A DNA stretch of 64,000 nucleotides, from NCBI GenBank assembly GCA_902576115.1, contig CACGUE010000001.1:62001-126000 (forward strand), read 5' to 3'. The position numbers and the translations under genes were made by a program. Positions within the stretch are counted from its first letter, which is position 1; every line of letters begins with the position of its first letter. This stretch comes from an uncultured Pelagibacteraceae bacterium (GTDB taxonomy: Bacteria; Pseudomonadota; Alphaproteobacteria; Pelagibacterales; Pelagibacteraceae). Shown here piece by piece: positions 1 through 8,815 of this stretch. The notes beneath the pieces were generated by a model. It saw only the letters and a program-made list of their open reading frames with translations, was not told the DNA's origin and did not search any database.

Positions 1-321
1 GAAGACTTTGATAAAGTTGATATTAGATTGGGAACAATTATTTCTGTAAGAAAAAATGAAAAAGCAAGAAAACCTTCATTAGTTGTAGAAGTTGATTTTG
101 GAGAAAAGATAGGGATAAAACAATCATCAGCTCAAATTACTCATTATTACAATGAAGAGAATCTTAAAGGAAAACAAGTAATTGGTGTTTGTAATTTTGC
201 AGAAAAAAATATTGCAGGAGTTGTATCACAAGTATTAATTCTCGGAGCTATAGATGCAGAAGGTAGAGTAACCTTAGTTCATCCATCTCAAGAAGCAGAG
301 AATGGATTACCAATTGCTTAA
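1..321 (+). CDS. csaA: CsaA-like tRNA-binding-domain protein, 5' end cut by window
   Basis: The reading frame is open from base 1 and ends at 321; 106 residues are visible. The fold is the small OB-type tRNA-binding domain of the CsaA family, which are dimeric chaperones linked to protein export in Bacillus and also bind tRNA. The visible signature is DIRLGTI near the start, then GIKQSSAQIT, KQVIGVCNF and the ending NGLPIA. These align along the whole length of the roughly 110-residue family, so only about four or five N-terminal residues are missing. TTG at 28 is internal and not the start. Its stop directly precedes the ATG of the next gene, suggesting co-transcription. Family assignment is strong; the exact cellular role here is unproven. 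Confidence 0.85.
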   Translation, partial: EDFDKVDIRLGTIISVRKNEKARKPSLVVEVDFGEKIGIKQSSAQITHYYNEENLKGKQVIGVCNFAEKNIAGVVSQVLILGAIDAEGRVTLVHPSQEAENGLPIA

Positions 322-912
322 ATGCATCCAGAACTATTATCATTAAGTTTATTTTTTTTTGTTACCAGTTGCTCACCTGGCCCAAATAATATTGTTGCAT
401 CTCATTCAGGTTTTAATCATGGAGTAAAAAAAACTATACCTCTTATGTTAGGTGTTATATTTGGTTTTACCTCAATGCTATCTTTAGTCAATTTTGGGCT
501 AATTAATGTTTTTAAATTATATCCAATAATTCAAAAGATTTTAGTTTTTACAGGGTCTGCATTTTTAGTTTATTTGGCTTACAGAATTTCATTTTCTAAA
601 TCATCAAATCAAAAAGAAAAACTAGAACCTGTTAAATTTATAGAAACATTTCTTTTTCAATTTTTAAATCCTAAAGGAGTAATTGTTGCTATTATTGCAG
701 TATCAACTTATATCGAATCTGGAGATAACTTTTTTACTTATTCTTTCTGGCTCCTAACTTCTGCCTTTTTCTTTGCTATATTTAGTATCTTATTCTGGAC
801 TTTAATTGGTAAATTTATGAGAAAATTCGCGACAAATGAGAAATTTATTAAATGGTTCAATTATGTTATGTCAGCGCTTTTATTAGGCTGCATAGCTACA
901 TTTTATTATTAA
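322..912 (+). CDS. LysE/RhtB-family amino-acid exporter
   Basis: A 196-residue inner-membrane protein, normal length for the LysE/RhtB/CadD superfamily, which export amino acids or related small solutes by proton antiport. The N-terminal hydrophobic segment carries the family mark SCSPGPNN at about residues 17-24, followed by five more hydrophobic segments and a second motif FLFQFLNPKG at about residue 110. The ATG sits immediately after the stop of the csaA-like gene. The substrate cannot be read from the sequence. Confidence 0.85.
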   Translation: MHPELLSLSLFFFVTSCSPGPNNIVASHSGFNHGVKKTIPLMLGVIFGFTSMLSLVNFGLINVFKLYPIIQKILVFTGSAFLVYLAYRISFSKSSNQKEKLEPVKFIETFLFQFLNPKGVIVAIIAVSTYIESGDNFFTYSFWLLTSAFFFAIFSILFWTLIGKFMRKFATNEKFIKWFNYVMSALLLGCIATFYY

Positions 913-914
913 GT

Positions 915-3584
915 ATGAAACCAGGAGACAAAAACTCGTTCAATTCGTTAACTAAAATTTCAGTTAACGGCAAAAGTTATAATTTTTACTCACTGAAAGC
1001 GGCTGAGAAAAATGGTTTAACAGGTATATCAAAGCTTCCAAAATCATTGAAAGTCTTACTTGAAAATTTGTTAAGATTTGAAGACGATATAACAGTTAAT
1101 AAAAATCAAATTGAAGCTATTAAAGATTGGTTAAAATCTAAAAGTTCTAATACAGAAATTGCATATAGGCCTGCGAGAGTTTTACTTCAAGATTATACTG
1201 GAATTCCTGCGGTTGCAGATTTAGCTGCAATGAGAGAGGCTGTAAAAGAAAAAAATAAAGATCCAAGCACTATCAATCCATTATCATCAGTTGATTTGGT
1301 AATTGATCACTCTGTACAAGTAGATAAATTTGCAAATAAAAATTCATTAAAAGAAAATGTTGATATTGAATTTAATCGGAATGCTGAAAGATATTCTTTT
1401 CTCAAATGGGGGCAACAAGCATTCAATAATTTTAGAATAGTTCCACCGGGAACTGGAATATGTCATCAAGTTAATTTGGAATATCTTTCAAAAGTTGTTT
1501 GGAATGAAAAATATAAAGGTGAAGAATATATATTTCCAGATACTTTAGTTGGAACAGATAGTCATACAACTATGGTAAACGGCCTATCGGTTTTGGGCTG
1601 GGGCGTAGGAGGAATTGAAGCTGAAGCTGGAATGTTAGGTCAACCTATTTCGATGTTAATACCTGAAGTTATTGGGTTTGAAATGAAATCAAAAATGCCA
1701 GAAGGTACAACAGCAACTGATCTTGTTTTAACTGTAGTTAAAATGTTGAGAGATAAAGGAGTTGTGGGAAAGTTTGTCGAATTTTATGGTGAAGGACTGA
1801 AAAATCTGACTTTAGCAGATAGGGCTACTATAGCAAATATGGCACCCGAGTATGGTGCAACTTGTGGTTTTTTTCCAATAGATGATGAGACTTTAAAATA
1901 TTTAAAATTCTCAGGAAGAGATGATCAAAATGTTGAAATTGTAAAACAGTATGCTCAAGAACAAGGACTTTGGGCAAGTTTAGATGTAGAATTTACAGAC
2001 ACTCTATCTTTAGATATGTCAACTATAGTGCCGACTATTTCAGGACCAAAACGTCCCCAAGATAAAGTTTTGCTAACCAATGCATCATCAAATTTTAAAA
2101 AAGTGTTTTCAGAAGTTACTAAAAAAGAAGAACCAAATATTTACAATGTTGAAAAAGAAGAATTTAAAATAACTGATGGTGATGTTTTAATTGCTGCAAT
2201 CACTTCTTGCACTAACACTTCTAATCCAAGTGTACTAATTGGAGCAGGTTTACTTGCAAAAAATGCAATTGCAAAAGGTTTAATGACTAAGCCCTGGGTG
2301 AAAACATCTTTAGCACCTGGATCTCAAGTAGTTACAGATTATCTAGAAAAAGCTGGGCTAAATATTTATTTAGATAAATTAGGATTTAATTTAGTTGGTT
2401 ATGGATGCACTACTTGTATTGGTAATTCAGGTCCATTAGCTGATAACATATCAGACTCCATAAAAAATAATAATATTTATGCTGTTTCAGTTTTATCTGG
2501 AAACAGAAACTTTGAAGGAAGAATTTCACCTCTAATAAAGGCAAACTATTTAGCGTCTCCGCCATTAGTTGTTGCTTATGCAATAGCAGGAACTATGAGA
2601 TTTGATTTGTATAAGGATCCGTTGGGCAAAGATAAAGATGGTAAAGATGTTTTTTTAAAAGATATATGGCCATCTAACAAAGAAATAGAAGAAACATTGA
2701 GAAATTCGTTAAATGCAGAAATGTTTATAAAAAGATACTCAAATGTTTCTCAAGGACCAGAACAATGGCAAAAAATTAAAACAGAAGAAACCAATATTTA
2801 TAATTGGGAAGATAATTCAACATATGTAAAAAAACCTCCATTTTTTGATAATCTTCCTGATAAACCTGAAGGATTTAAAGAAATTAAGGATGCAAGACCA
2901 CTATTAATATTAGGTGATAGCATTACCACTGATCATATTTCACCTGCTGGATCAATTCAAAAAGATAGTCCGACTGGAGAATATTTTATGAAACATCAAA
3001 TACTTCCTAAAGATTATAATTCTTATGGAGCAAGAAGAGGCAATCATGAAGTTATGATGAGAGGGACTTTTGCTAATATAAGAATTAGAAATGAAATGGC
3101 ACCTGGTACTGAAGGTGGTTTTACAAAGTTGTACCCTGAGGAAAAAGTAATGCCAGTATATGATGCGGTTGTTGAATATAAAAAAAGAGGTACCGATTTA
3201 GTTGTAATTGGTGGTAAAGAGTATGGAACTGGTTCTTCAAGAGATTGGGCGGCCAAAGGAACCAAACTTTTAGGTATAAAAGCTGTTTTTGCAGAAAGTT
3301 TTGAGAGAATTCATAGATCAAATCTTATAGGAATGGGTATACTACCACTACAGTTTAAAGATGGAATAAATAGAACTAATCTAAAATTAGATGGCTCAGA
3401 ACTATTTTCTATTATTGACTTAGAAAAAGGTATAGATCCTAGAGATGAAGTCGATGTTGAAATCAAATATGTCTCTGGTGACATCAAGAGAATTAAAATG
3501 TTAAGTAGAATAGATACTAAGAACGAATTAGAGTATTACAAAAATGGTGGAATTTTACAATATGTACTTAGGAACATGATTTAA
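915..3584 (+). CDS. acnA: Aconitate hydratase A
   Basis: Interconverts citrate and isocitrate in the TCA cycle using a [4Fe-4S] cluster. The protein is 889 residues, the usual length of AcnA/IRP-type aconitases. The cluster cysteines are visible in SCTNTSNPS (about residue 432) and GYGCTTCIGNSG (about 498 and 501). The swivelling C-terminal domain contains LGDSITTDHISPAGSI and KEYGTGSSRDWAAKG. I chose ATG 915 because it lies three bases past the stop of the exporter gene and gives the standard N-terminus; the in-frame start at 852 would overlap the exporter by 61 bases. The stop overlaps the next gene start by one base (TAATG). Confidence 0.97.
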   Translation: MKPGDKNSFNSLTKISVNGKSYNFYSLKAAEKNGLTGISKLPKSLKVLLENLLRFEDDITVNKNQIEAIKDWLKSKSSNTEIAYRPARVLLQDYTGIPAVADLAAMREAVKEKNKDPSTINPLSSVDLVIDHSVQVDKFANKNSLKENVDIEFNRNAERYSFLKWGQQAFNNFRIVPPGTGICHQVNLEYLSKVVWNEKYKGEEYIFPDTLVGTDSHTTMVNGLSVLGWGVGGIEAEAGMLGQPISMLIPEVIGFEMKSKMPEGTTATDLVLTVVKMLRDKGVVGKFVEFYGEGLKNLTLADRATIANMAPEYGATCGFFPIDDETLKYLKFSGRDDQNVEIVKQYAQEQGLWASLDVEFTDTLSLDMSTIVPTISGPKRPQDKVLLTNASSNFKKVFSEVTKKEEPNIYNVEKEEFKITDGDVLIAAITSCTNTSNPSVLIGAGLLAKNAIAKGLMTKPWVKTSLAPGSQVVTDYLEKAGLNIYLDKLGFNLVGYGCTTCIGNSGPLADNISDSIKNNNIYAVSVLSGNRNFEGRISPLIKANYLASPPLVVAYAIAGTMRFDLYKDPLGKDKDGKDVFLKDIWPSNKEIEETLRNSLNAEMFIKRYSNVSQGPEQWQKIKTEETNIYNWEDNSTYVKKPPFFDNLPDKPEGFKEIKDARPLLILGDSITTDHISPAGSIQKDSPTGEYFMKHQILPKDYNSYGARRGNHEVMMRGTFANIRIRNEMAPGTEGGFTKLYPEEKVMPVYDAVVEYKKRGTDLVVIGGKEYGTGSSRDWAAKGTKLLGIKAVFAESFERIHRSNLIGMGILPLQFKDGINRTNLKLDGSELFSIIDLEKGIDPRDEVDVEIKYVSGDIKRIKMLSRIDTKNELEYYKNGGILQYVLRNMI

Positions 3585-4228
3585 TGGATGAAGATATTGA
3601 AATAATAAATACCCAGACACGTAATGAAAAAATTAAAAACTTTTTTATAAGTAATAAAAATTATTTAATTTCGATATTAGTAATAATTATTTTGGCTTTA
3701 ATTGGCTACTTTTCTTTTGAAGAATATCAATCTAGCAAAAGAGAAAAATTAGCTGATAAATACGACTTAGCTGTAATAAGATATGAAGCTGATAATAAAT
3801 ATAATGTGATCCCAGATCTTAAAGAGGTGATTAACGCTAAAGACAAAACATATTCTCCTCTAGCTTTCTATTTTTTGCTAGATAATGATTTGATAAACTC
3901 AAAAGATGAAATTAACAATTATTTTGATATTTTAATTAATGATATTGGCTTGGATAAAAAGTTTAAAGAGCTAACAATCTTTAAAAAAGGCCTATATAAT
4001 TCAGATTTTTCAGATGAAAATGAATTGTTAGATATTTTTAATCCTTTAATTAAAGCAGATAGTATATGGAAACCACATAGTCTTTATATTATGGCAGAAT
4101 ATTATTTATCAAAAAATCAAATGCAAAAATCAAAAGAATTTTTTGAGCAAATAATTAGTCTTGAAAATAATAACTCTAAAATAAAAACCAAAGCTCAAAA
4201 AAGGCTAAGATCTAGTTTCAGTGAGTAG
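3584..4228 (+). CDS. Membrane-anchored TPR protein, YfgM-like
   Basis: A 214-residue protein with a charged cytoplasmic N-terminus, one transmembrane segment at about residues 27-46 (YLISILVIIILALIGYFSF) and a lysine-rich helical periplasmic part that looks like degenerate TPR helices. This layout matches the YfgM/TPR_21 family, partners of the Sec translocon and BAM complex; in many proteobacteria the gene sits directly before bamB, as it does here. Translation is probably coupled on both sides: it starts inside the acnA stop and overlaps bamB by eight bases. Identification rests on topology and context more than on sequence motifs. Confidence 0.65.
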   Translation: MDEDIEIINTQTRNEKIKNFFISNKNYLISILVIIILALIGYFSFEEYQSSKREKLADKYDLAVIRYEADNKYNVIPDLKEVINAKDKTYSPLAFYFLLDNDLINSKDEINNYFDILINDIGLDKKFKELTIFKKGLYNSDFSDENELLDIFNPLIKADSIWKPHSLYIMAEYYLSKNQMQKSKEFFEQIISLENNNSKIKTKAQKRLRSSFSE

Positions 4229-5489
4229 GATAGTATTATATTTCGTCTTTTTGCTTTTATTATCAAGTTGTGGTCAAAGTGATAAATCTGTAGAAAATAC
4301 TAATTCTAAAATTTTATTTGATGAAATTAAACCAATTCAACAACAATTAAATCCCAATACACAAATAAATCTATCTAAATTTGTTAAAGATAATAGTTTT
4401 ATAAATAATAATACAAATAATAATGGAAATATAAACTTTGAGCCAACATTTGAAAAAAAGAAAACTTTTAAATTTTCAAAAATTAAACAATTTAATTCAA
4501 TCGATACAGATATTTTATTTATCAAAAATAATGATCTAATTTATTTTGACAATAAAGGAACGATATTAAGAATTAATAAAAAATTTGAAACCTTGTGGAA
4601 AGCAAATCATTACTCAAAGAAAGAGAGAAAACTTAATCCAATATTATATTTTAATTATATAGATAATAAAATTATTGCTGCTGATACTCTTTCAAATATT
4701 TTTTCATTAAATTTAGATAATGGGGAACTAAACTGGAAGAAGGACAGTCTATCTCCATTTAATTCAAATATTGCTATAAAAAATGATAAATTTGTTACTG
4801 TTGATTTTGATAATGTAATTAGATGTTTCTCAATAGTAGATGGAAATGAACTATGGAATTTTAAAACAGAAAACACATTCATTAAATCTCAAAAAAAATT
4901 ATCTGTAATTATTAAAGATGACATTGTTTATTCACTTAATAATTTGGGTGATCTTACTGCATTAAATATTAATGACGGGAGTTTAGTTTGGCAAACACCT
5001 ACTCAGAGTAACGAAATATTCTTAAATGCATTTAGTCTAAAAAATTCAGAAATGATTTTAAATAATGAAACAATATATTTTTCAAATAATAAAAATGAGT
5101 TATTCTCTATTGACATAAGAACTGGTATAGTAAAATGGAAACAAACTGTAAATTCCAGTTTAAAGTCTACGATTTCTGAAAATTATATTTTTAATATTTC
5201 CGAGGAAGGATATTTATTTGTGATTGATACTGAGACTGGAAATATAATCAGGATCACTGATGTTTTCTCATCATTTAAAAAAAGAGAAAAAGTTAAACCG
5301 GTAGGCTTTGTTATTGCTAAAAATAAAATTTATTTGTCTACTGATAATGGACGAATTTTGATTATTAATTTAATTAATTCTGAAACAGAGAAAGTAATTA
5401 AATTTAATAATGAAAAAATATCGAGGCCATTTATTAATAATGCTAATATTTTTTTAATTAAAAATAATGGAATTATAAGATCAAATTAA
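4221..5489 (+). CDS. bamB: BamB-like outer-membrane assembly lipoprotein
   Basis: A 422-residue PQQ-repeat beta-propeller protein expected to scaffold beta-barrel assembly at the outer membrane. The N-terminus is a lipoprotein signal with lipobox LLSSC (cysteine about residue 17), followed by a long Asn/Lys-rich linker. Propeller blades are marked by repeats of the type GELNWKKDS, GNELWNFKT, GSLVWQTPT and GIVKWKQTV, spaced about 40-45 residues apart. The start is GTG at 4221, overlapping the upstream TPR gene by eight bases. The sequence is divergent, so BamB is assigned by lipobox, repeats and neighbour. Confidence 0.8.
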   Translation: MSRIVLYFVFLLLLSSCGQSDKSVENTNSKILFDEIKPIQQQLNPNTQINLSKFVKDNSFINNNTNNNGNINFEPTFEKKKTFKFSKIKQFNSIDTDILFIKNNDLIYFDNKGTILRINKKFETLWKANHYSKKERKLNPILYFNYIDNKIIAADTLSNIFSLNLDNGELNWKKDSLSPFNSNIAIKNDKFVTVDFDNVIRCFSIVDGNELWNFKTENTFIKSQKKLSVIIKDDIVYSLNNLGDLTALNINDGSLVWQTPTQSNEIFLNAFSLKNSEMILNNETIYFSNNKNELFSIDIRTGIVKWKQTVNSSLKSTISENYIFNISEEGYLFVIDTETGNIIRITDVFSSFKKREKVKPVGFVIAKNKIYLSTDNGRILIINLINSETEKVIKFNNEKISRPFINNANIFLIKNNGIIRSN

Positions 5490-5920
5490 TGTTATTAAAA
5501 TTTTTAGAAAAAATTGGAAGAAAAAAGGTAGTTTTAGATAGGGGACCGTCTCACCCAAAATTTAATGAAGCCAAACCATGGATGAATAGATATTATTTAT
5601 TATTTAGGAATAGACCAAAATGGTTTCCATTTAATATATTAATTCATGAAATGTTGGATGATGATCATGGGGACGGAGTTCATAATCATCTATTCCCTTA
5701 TATTACAATAATTTTGAGAGGCGGTTATTGGGAAACTACTAAAAAAGGCAAGTTCTGGAGAAAACCTGGATATATTGGATTTAGATCAGCCAATGCATAT
5801 CATAGAGTAGACCTTGAGCAAGGAACAAGGCCAATGACAATTTTTATCTCTGGACCTTTTGGATTAAGAAAAGGACCAAGATCAGAATATGGTATCGATT
5901 TTAACTCAAAAAAGAATTAA
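5489..5920 (+). CDS. Cupin-like small protein of unknown function
   Basis: A 143-residue soluble protein that I cannot place in a named family. Its middle part looks like a cupin barrel: HNHLFPYITIILRGGYWE around residues 67-84, then GDxxFR-like PGYIGFRSANAYHRV around 94-108, with histidines positioned where cupins bind metal. The N-terminus contains the aromatic stretch NRYYLLFRNRPKWFPF. It overlaps bamB and zapE by one base each (TAATG), so it belongs to the same operon. It could be a small metal-dependent enzyme or a sensor; nothing in the sequence decides. Confidence 0.7.
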   Translation: MLLKFLEKIGRKKVVLDRGPSHPKFNEAKPWMNRYYLLFRNRPKWFPFNILIHEMLDDDHGDGVHNHLFPYITIILRGGYWETTKKGKFWRKPGYIGFRSANAYHRVDLEQGTRPMTIFISGPFGLRKGPRSEYGIDFNSKKN

Positions 5921-6975
5921 TGCAAAAAAGTTTTGTTAAAGAGTTTAAACTTTACTGCAAAAAAAAAAATTTAGATGTTAATTCGCATCAAATAAAACTC
6001 ATAAAAACATTAGAAGAATATTATAAATTAAACTACAAGTCATTTATCTCAAAAATTTTATCAAAAAAAAATTATAAAAAAGGCTTTTATCTTTACGGAG
6101 ATGTTGGTGTTGGCAAAACCATGATATTAGATTTTTTTTTCAACTTAGTTGAGGGTAAAAAATTAAAACTTCACTTCAATGAGTTTATGGTTAGCTTTCA
6201 CGATTTTGTACACCAGTCCAAAGTTAAAAATGATGAAAATAAAATAAGTAAATTTGTTAAAAAATTAAAATCGAAAGCAAAATTAATATATTTTGACGAG
6301 TTTCAAGTTACAAATATTGTAGATGCAATGATACTTGGAAAATTATTTGATGAAATATTTAAAGAAAATTTGAAAATTATTGTAACTTCTAATATTAAAA
6401 TAGAAAATTTGTATAAAGATGGTTTGCAAAGAGATCAATTCAAACCTTTTATAAAAATAATGCAAAATCAATCATTTGAATATCAATTAAATATAGATGA
6501 TGATTATAGAAAGTCCAAAGATAATAAAACTCAAAGATATTACTCACCTTTAAATCAAGAAAACAATTTTAAAATAAACAAATTATTTAGAGTGATGACT
6601 AAAGATAAGGTTTTAAAAGAAAAGATTTTAAACATTAAAGGAAGAAAATTTATTTTAAAAAATTTTTATGATGGAATTGTTCGATTAACTTTTAAAGAAG
6701 TATGTGATAAAAATTTAGGATCGGAAGATTATATTAAAATAGTAAAAAATTGTTTTTTTATAGTTATGGAAAATGTACCAGCATTTAATGATTTAAATTC
6801 AAATCAACAACAAAGATTTATTACTTTTTTAGATATCGTTTATGATCAAAATATACCTATGGCTATTACCGCAGAACAAAATATTGATAAACTCTCATCA
6901 TCAAGATTATTGGAAAAAACATTTAAGCGTACCATTAGCCGATTATATGAACTAACATCTAAAAAGCATTTATGA
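5920..6975 (+). CDS. zapE: Cell division ATPase ZapE (AFG1 family)
   Basis: A 351-residue P-loop ATPase of the AFG1/ZapE family, which in proteobacteria associates with the FtsZ ring and in mitochondria with inner-membrane quality control. Walker A is GDVGVGKT (about residue 60) after the motif GFYLYG, and Walker B is LIYFDEFQV (about 125). The later SRLLEKTFKRTISRLYE stretch near the C-terminus is typical of the family's conserved RT.SRL end. The start overlaps the upstream gene by one base and the stop overlaps yjbQ by four bases. Confidence 0.88.
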   Translation: MQKSFVKEFKLYCKKKNLDVNSHQIKLIKTLEEYYKLNYKSFISKILSKKNYKKGFYLYGDVGVGKTMILDFFFNLVEGKKLKLHFNEFMVSFHDFVHQSKVKNDENKISKFVKKLKSKAKLIYFDEFQVTNIVDAMILGKLFDEIFKENLKIIVTSNIKIENLYKDGLQRDQFKPFIKIMQNQSFEYQLNIDDDYRKSKDNKTQRYYSPLNQENNFKINKLFRVMTKDKVLKEKILNIKGRKFILKNFYDGIVRLTFKEVCDKNLGSEDYIKIVKNCFFIVMENVPAFNDLNSNQQQRFITFLDIVYDQNIPMAITAEQNIDKLSSSRLLEKTFKRTISRLYELTSKKHL

Positions 6976-7391
6976 GACAAGAATTTTTTAATCTTGAACT
7001 TAAAACAAATGGTCAAAAATTATATGAATTTACCGATCAAACGATTGACTGGATAAATAAAAACAATTTTAATAATGGTATTTTAAATTTAAGCATACAG
7101 CACACTAGTGCATCTTTAATTGTTCAAGAAAATGCTGATCCTGATGTTCAATCAGATTTAATTAATTATTTCGATAAAATTGCTCCAATGGATAATAAAT
7201 TATATATTCATACAATAGAAGGTAAGGACGATATGCCAGCTCATATAAAGTCTGCTTTAACTAACAATCAAATATCCCTCAGTATAAAAAACAAACAACT
7301 TTTGTTAGGAACTTGGCAAGGAATTTACCTTTTTGAACATAGGTTAGCTTCTACAAAAAGGCTGATTATTCATCATTTTATTGGAGATTAA
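6972..7391 (+). CDS. yjbQ: YjbQ/UPF0047 family protein
   Basis: A 139-residue single-domain protein of the YjbQ family, annotated in databases as secondary thiamine-phosphate synthase on the basis of weak complementation; the physiological reaction is not settled. The conserved set is complete: HTSASLIVQENADP at about residues 48-61, EGKDDMPAHIKSAL at about 79-92 and LGTWQGIYLFEHR at about 112-124. It starts in an ATGA overlap with zapE. Its stop is immediately followed by the stop of the convergent photolyase gene, leaving no space for a terminator. Confidence 0.88.
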   Translation: MRQEFFNLELKTNGQKLYEFTDQTIDWINKNNFNNGILNLSIQHTSASLIVQENADPDVQSDLINYFDKIAPMDNKLYIHTIEGKDDMPAHIKSALTNNQISLSIKNKQLLLGTWQGIYLFEHRLASTKRLIIHHFIGD

Positions 7392-8810
7392 TTAATTTTT
7401 CAAAGTTTGAAATGCTTTGAGAGCTGCATTTCTAGCTTCTTCATGTACAACTATTGGGGAAGGGTAATCAGAACCAATTTTAGTTTGTATAGCATCTTGA
7501 TATTTAGTTTCCATTTCCCATGGTTTATGAATAAATTTATTTGGAACTCTTTCTAATTCAGGTACCCATTTTTTTACATACAAACCTTGTTTATCAAATT
7601 TTTCACCCTGCAATATAGGATTAAAAATTCTAAAATAAGGGGCTGCATCCGCACCACAGCCAGCAACCCATTGCCATTGCGCAACATTGTTTGCTTCATT
7701 AAAATCTAACAAACAATTTCTAAAATGTTTTTCACCCTCTTTCCAATTAATTCTTAAATGTTTTACAAGAAAAGAACCAACTACCATTCTAATTCTATTA
7801 TGCATCCAACCTGTTTCATAAAGTTGTCTCATCCCAGCATCAACAATTGGGTATCCAGTCATACCATTTTTCCAAGCTTTCAAATTTTTTGCATTTTTAT
7901 CCCATGGAAATTTATCAAATTCTTTTCTTAAATTACCTTTTAACATTTGAGGGAAGTAATTAATCAAACTATGAGAAAATTCTCTCCATCCTAATTCATT
8001 AAGATATTTTTTAACACTAACATTTTTTGATTTATATTTATAACATTTGTCCCAAATATTACTTACATGTATTTGTCCGTTTCTTATAAATGGTGAAAGT
8101 TTTGAAGAACCATTTATAGCTGGATAATCTCTATCAACTCCATATTTCAACATTCTCTTTTCGACAAAATCATTTAAATATTTTTCGGATTGTTTTTCAG
8201 ATGGATCCCAATATTTTTCAAATTTTTTATACCAATTTTTCTTTGGTAAAATTTGATCTGGAATGTTATTATTCTTGAATAATTTTATTTTGCTCTTAAC
8301 TTTTTTTACGTTTAATGACTTAATTGGTATACTATCTAAGTAAATTTGCTCTCCAACTCTCCAAAAGGGACTATAAACTTTATAAGGGCTTCCATCATCT
8401 TTAGTAACATTATTATATTCATTAAGAACATTTCCTTTAAAGCATTTTGAAAGTATTTTGTTTTTTTCAAAAATTTTAATGAGATCATTATCTAACTTTA
8501 ATTGAGATGGCTCATATATTTTATTCCAAAATACCGAAATTTCTTGTTTATCTTTGATTTTACTAAAAAAAGTTATCTCATCAGAAAATACTAATTCTAA
8601 TTCAATATTATATTTAATTAATTCATCTTTAAAATTTATTAATGATTTACTTACCCACCATTTTTGTGCTTCTCTAACATCATCAAAATTTTCTTTGTTA
8701 TAAATATATAATGCTGTGACAGTATCGTAATTATTTGTTGCATAAGATAATGCAGAATTATTTTTTATTCTAAAATCATCTCTTATCCAAACAACAGCTT
8801 TTTTTGACAT
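7392..8810 (-). CDS. phr: Deoxyribodipyrimidine photolyase
   Basis: A 472-residue light-driven DNA repair enzyme that splits cyclobutane pyrimidine dimers using FAD, fitting a surface-ocean lifestyle. The N-terminal antenna-domain signature is VWIRDDFRI. The FAD/DNA-binding C-terminal domain shows GYPIVDAGMRQLYETGWMHN, NRIRMVVGSFL and AQWQWVAGCGADAAPYFRIF, with the aromatic residues of the electron-transfer chain in place. The chromophore of the antenna domain cannot be told. The gene is five bases downstream of the ammonia-lyase-like gene and probably the last member of that transcript. Confidence 0.95.
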   Translation of the reverse strand: MSKKAVVWIRDDFRIKNNSALSYATNNYDTVTALYIYNKENFDDVREAQKWWVSKSLINFKDELIKYNIELELVFSDEITFFSKIKDKQEISVFWNKIYEPSQLKLDNDLIKIFEKNKILSKCFKGNVLNEYNNVTKDDGSPYKVYSPFWRVGEQIYLDSIPIKSLNVKKVKSKIKLFKNNNIPDQILPKKNWYKKFEKYWDPSEKQSEKYLNDFVEKRMLKYGVDRDYPAINGSSKLSPFIRNGQIHVSNIWDKCYKYKSKNVSVKKYLNELGWREFSHSLINYFPQMLKGNLRKEFDKFPWDKNAKNLKAWKNGMTGYPIVDAGMRQLYETGWMHNRIRMVVGSFLVKHLRINWKEGEKHFRNCLLDFNEANNVAQWQWVAGCGADAAPYFRIFNPILQGEKFDKQGLYVKKWVPELERVPNKFIHKPWEMETKYQDAIQTKIGSDYPSPIVVHEEARNAALKAFQTLKN

Positions 8811-8815
8811 ATAAT

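Noticed and set aside
852..914. Longer in-frame start for aconitase
   Set aside because: It overlaps the exporter gene by 61 bases and adds an N-terminus foreign to AcnA; ATG 915 gives the standard protein.
3044..3321. Minus-strand ORFs inside acnA
   Set aside because: Shadow frames of a well-supported gene, with no ribosome site and no recognisable protein motifs.
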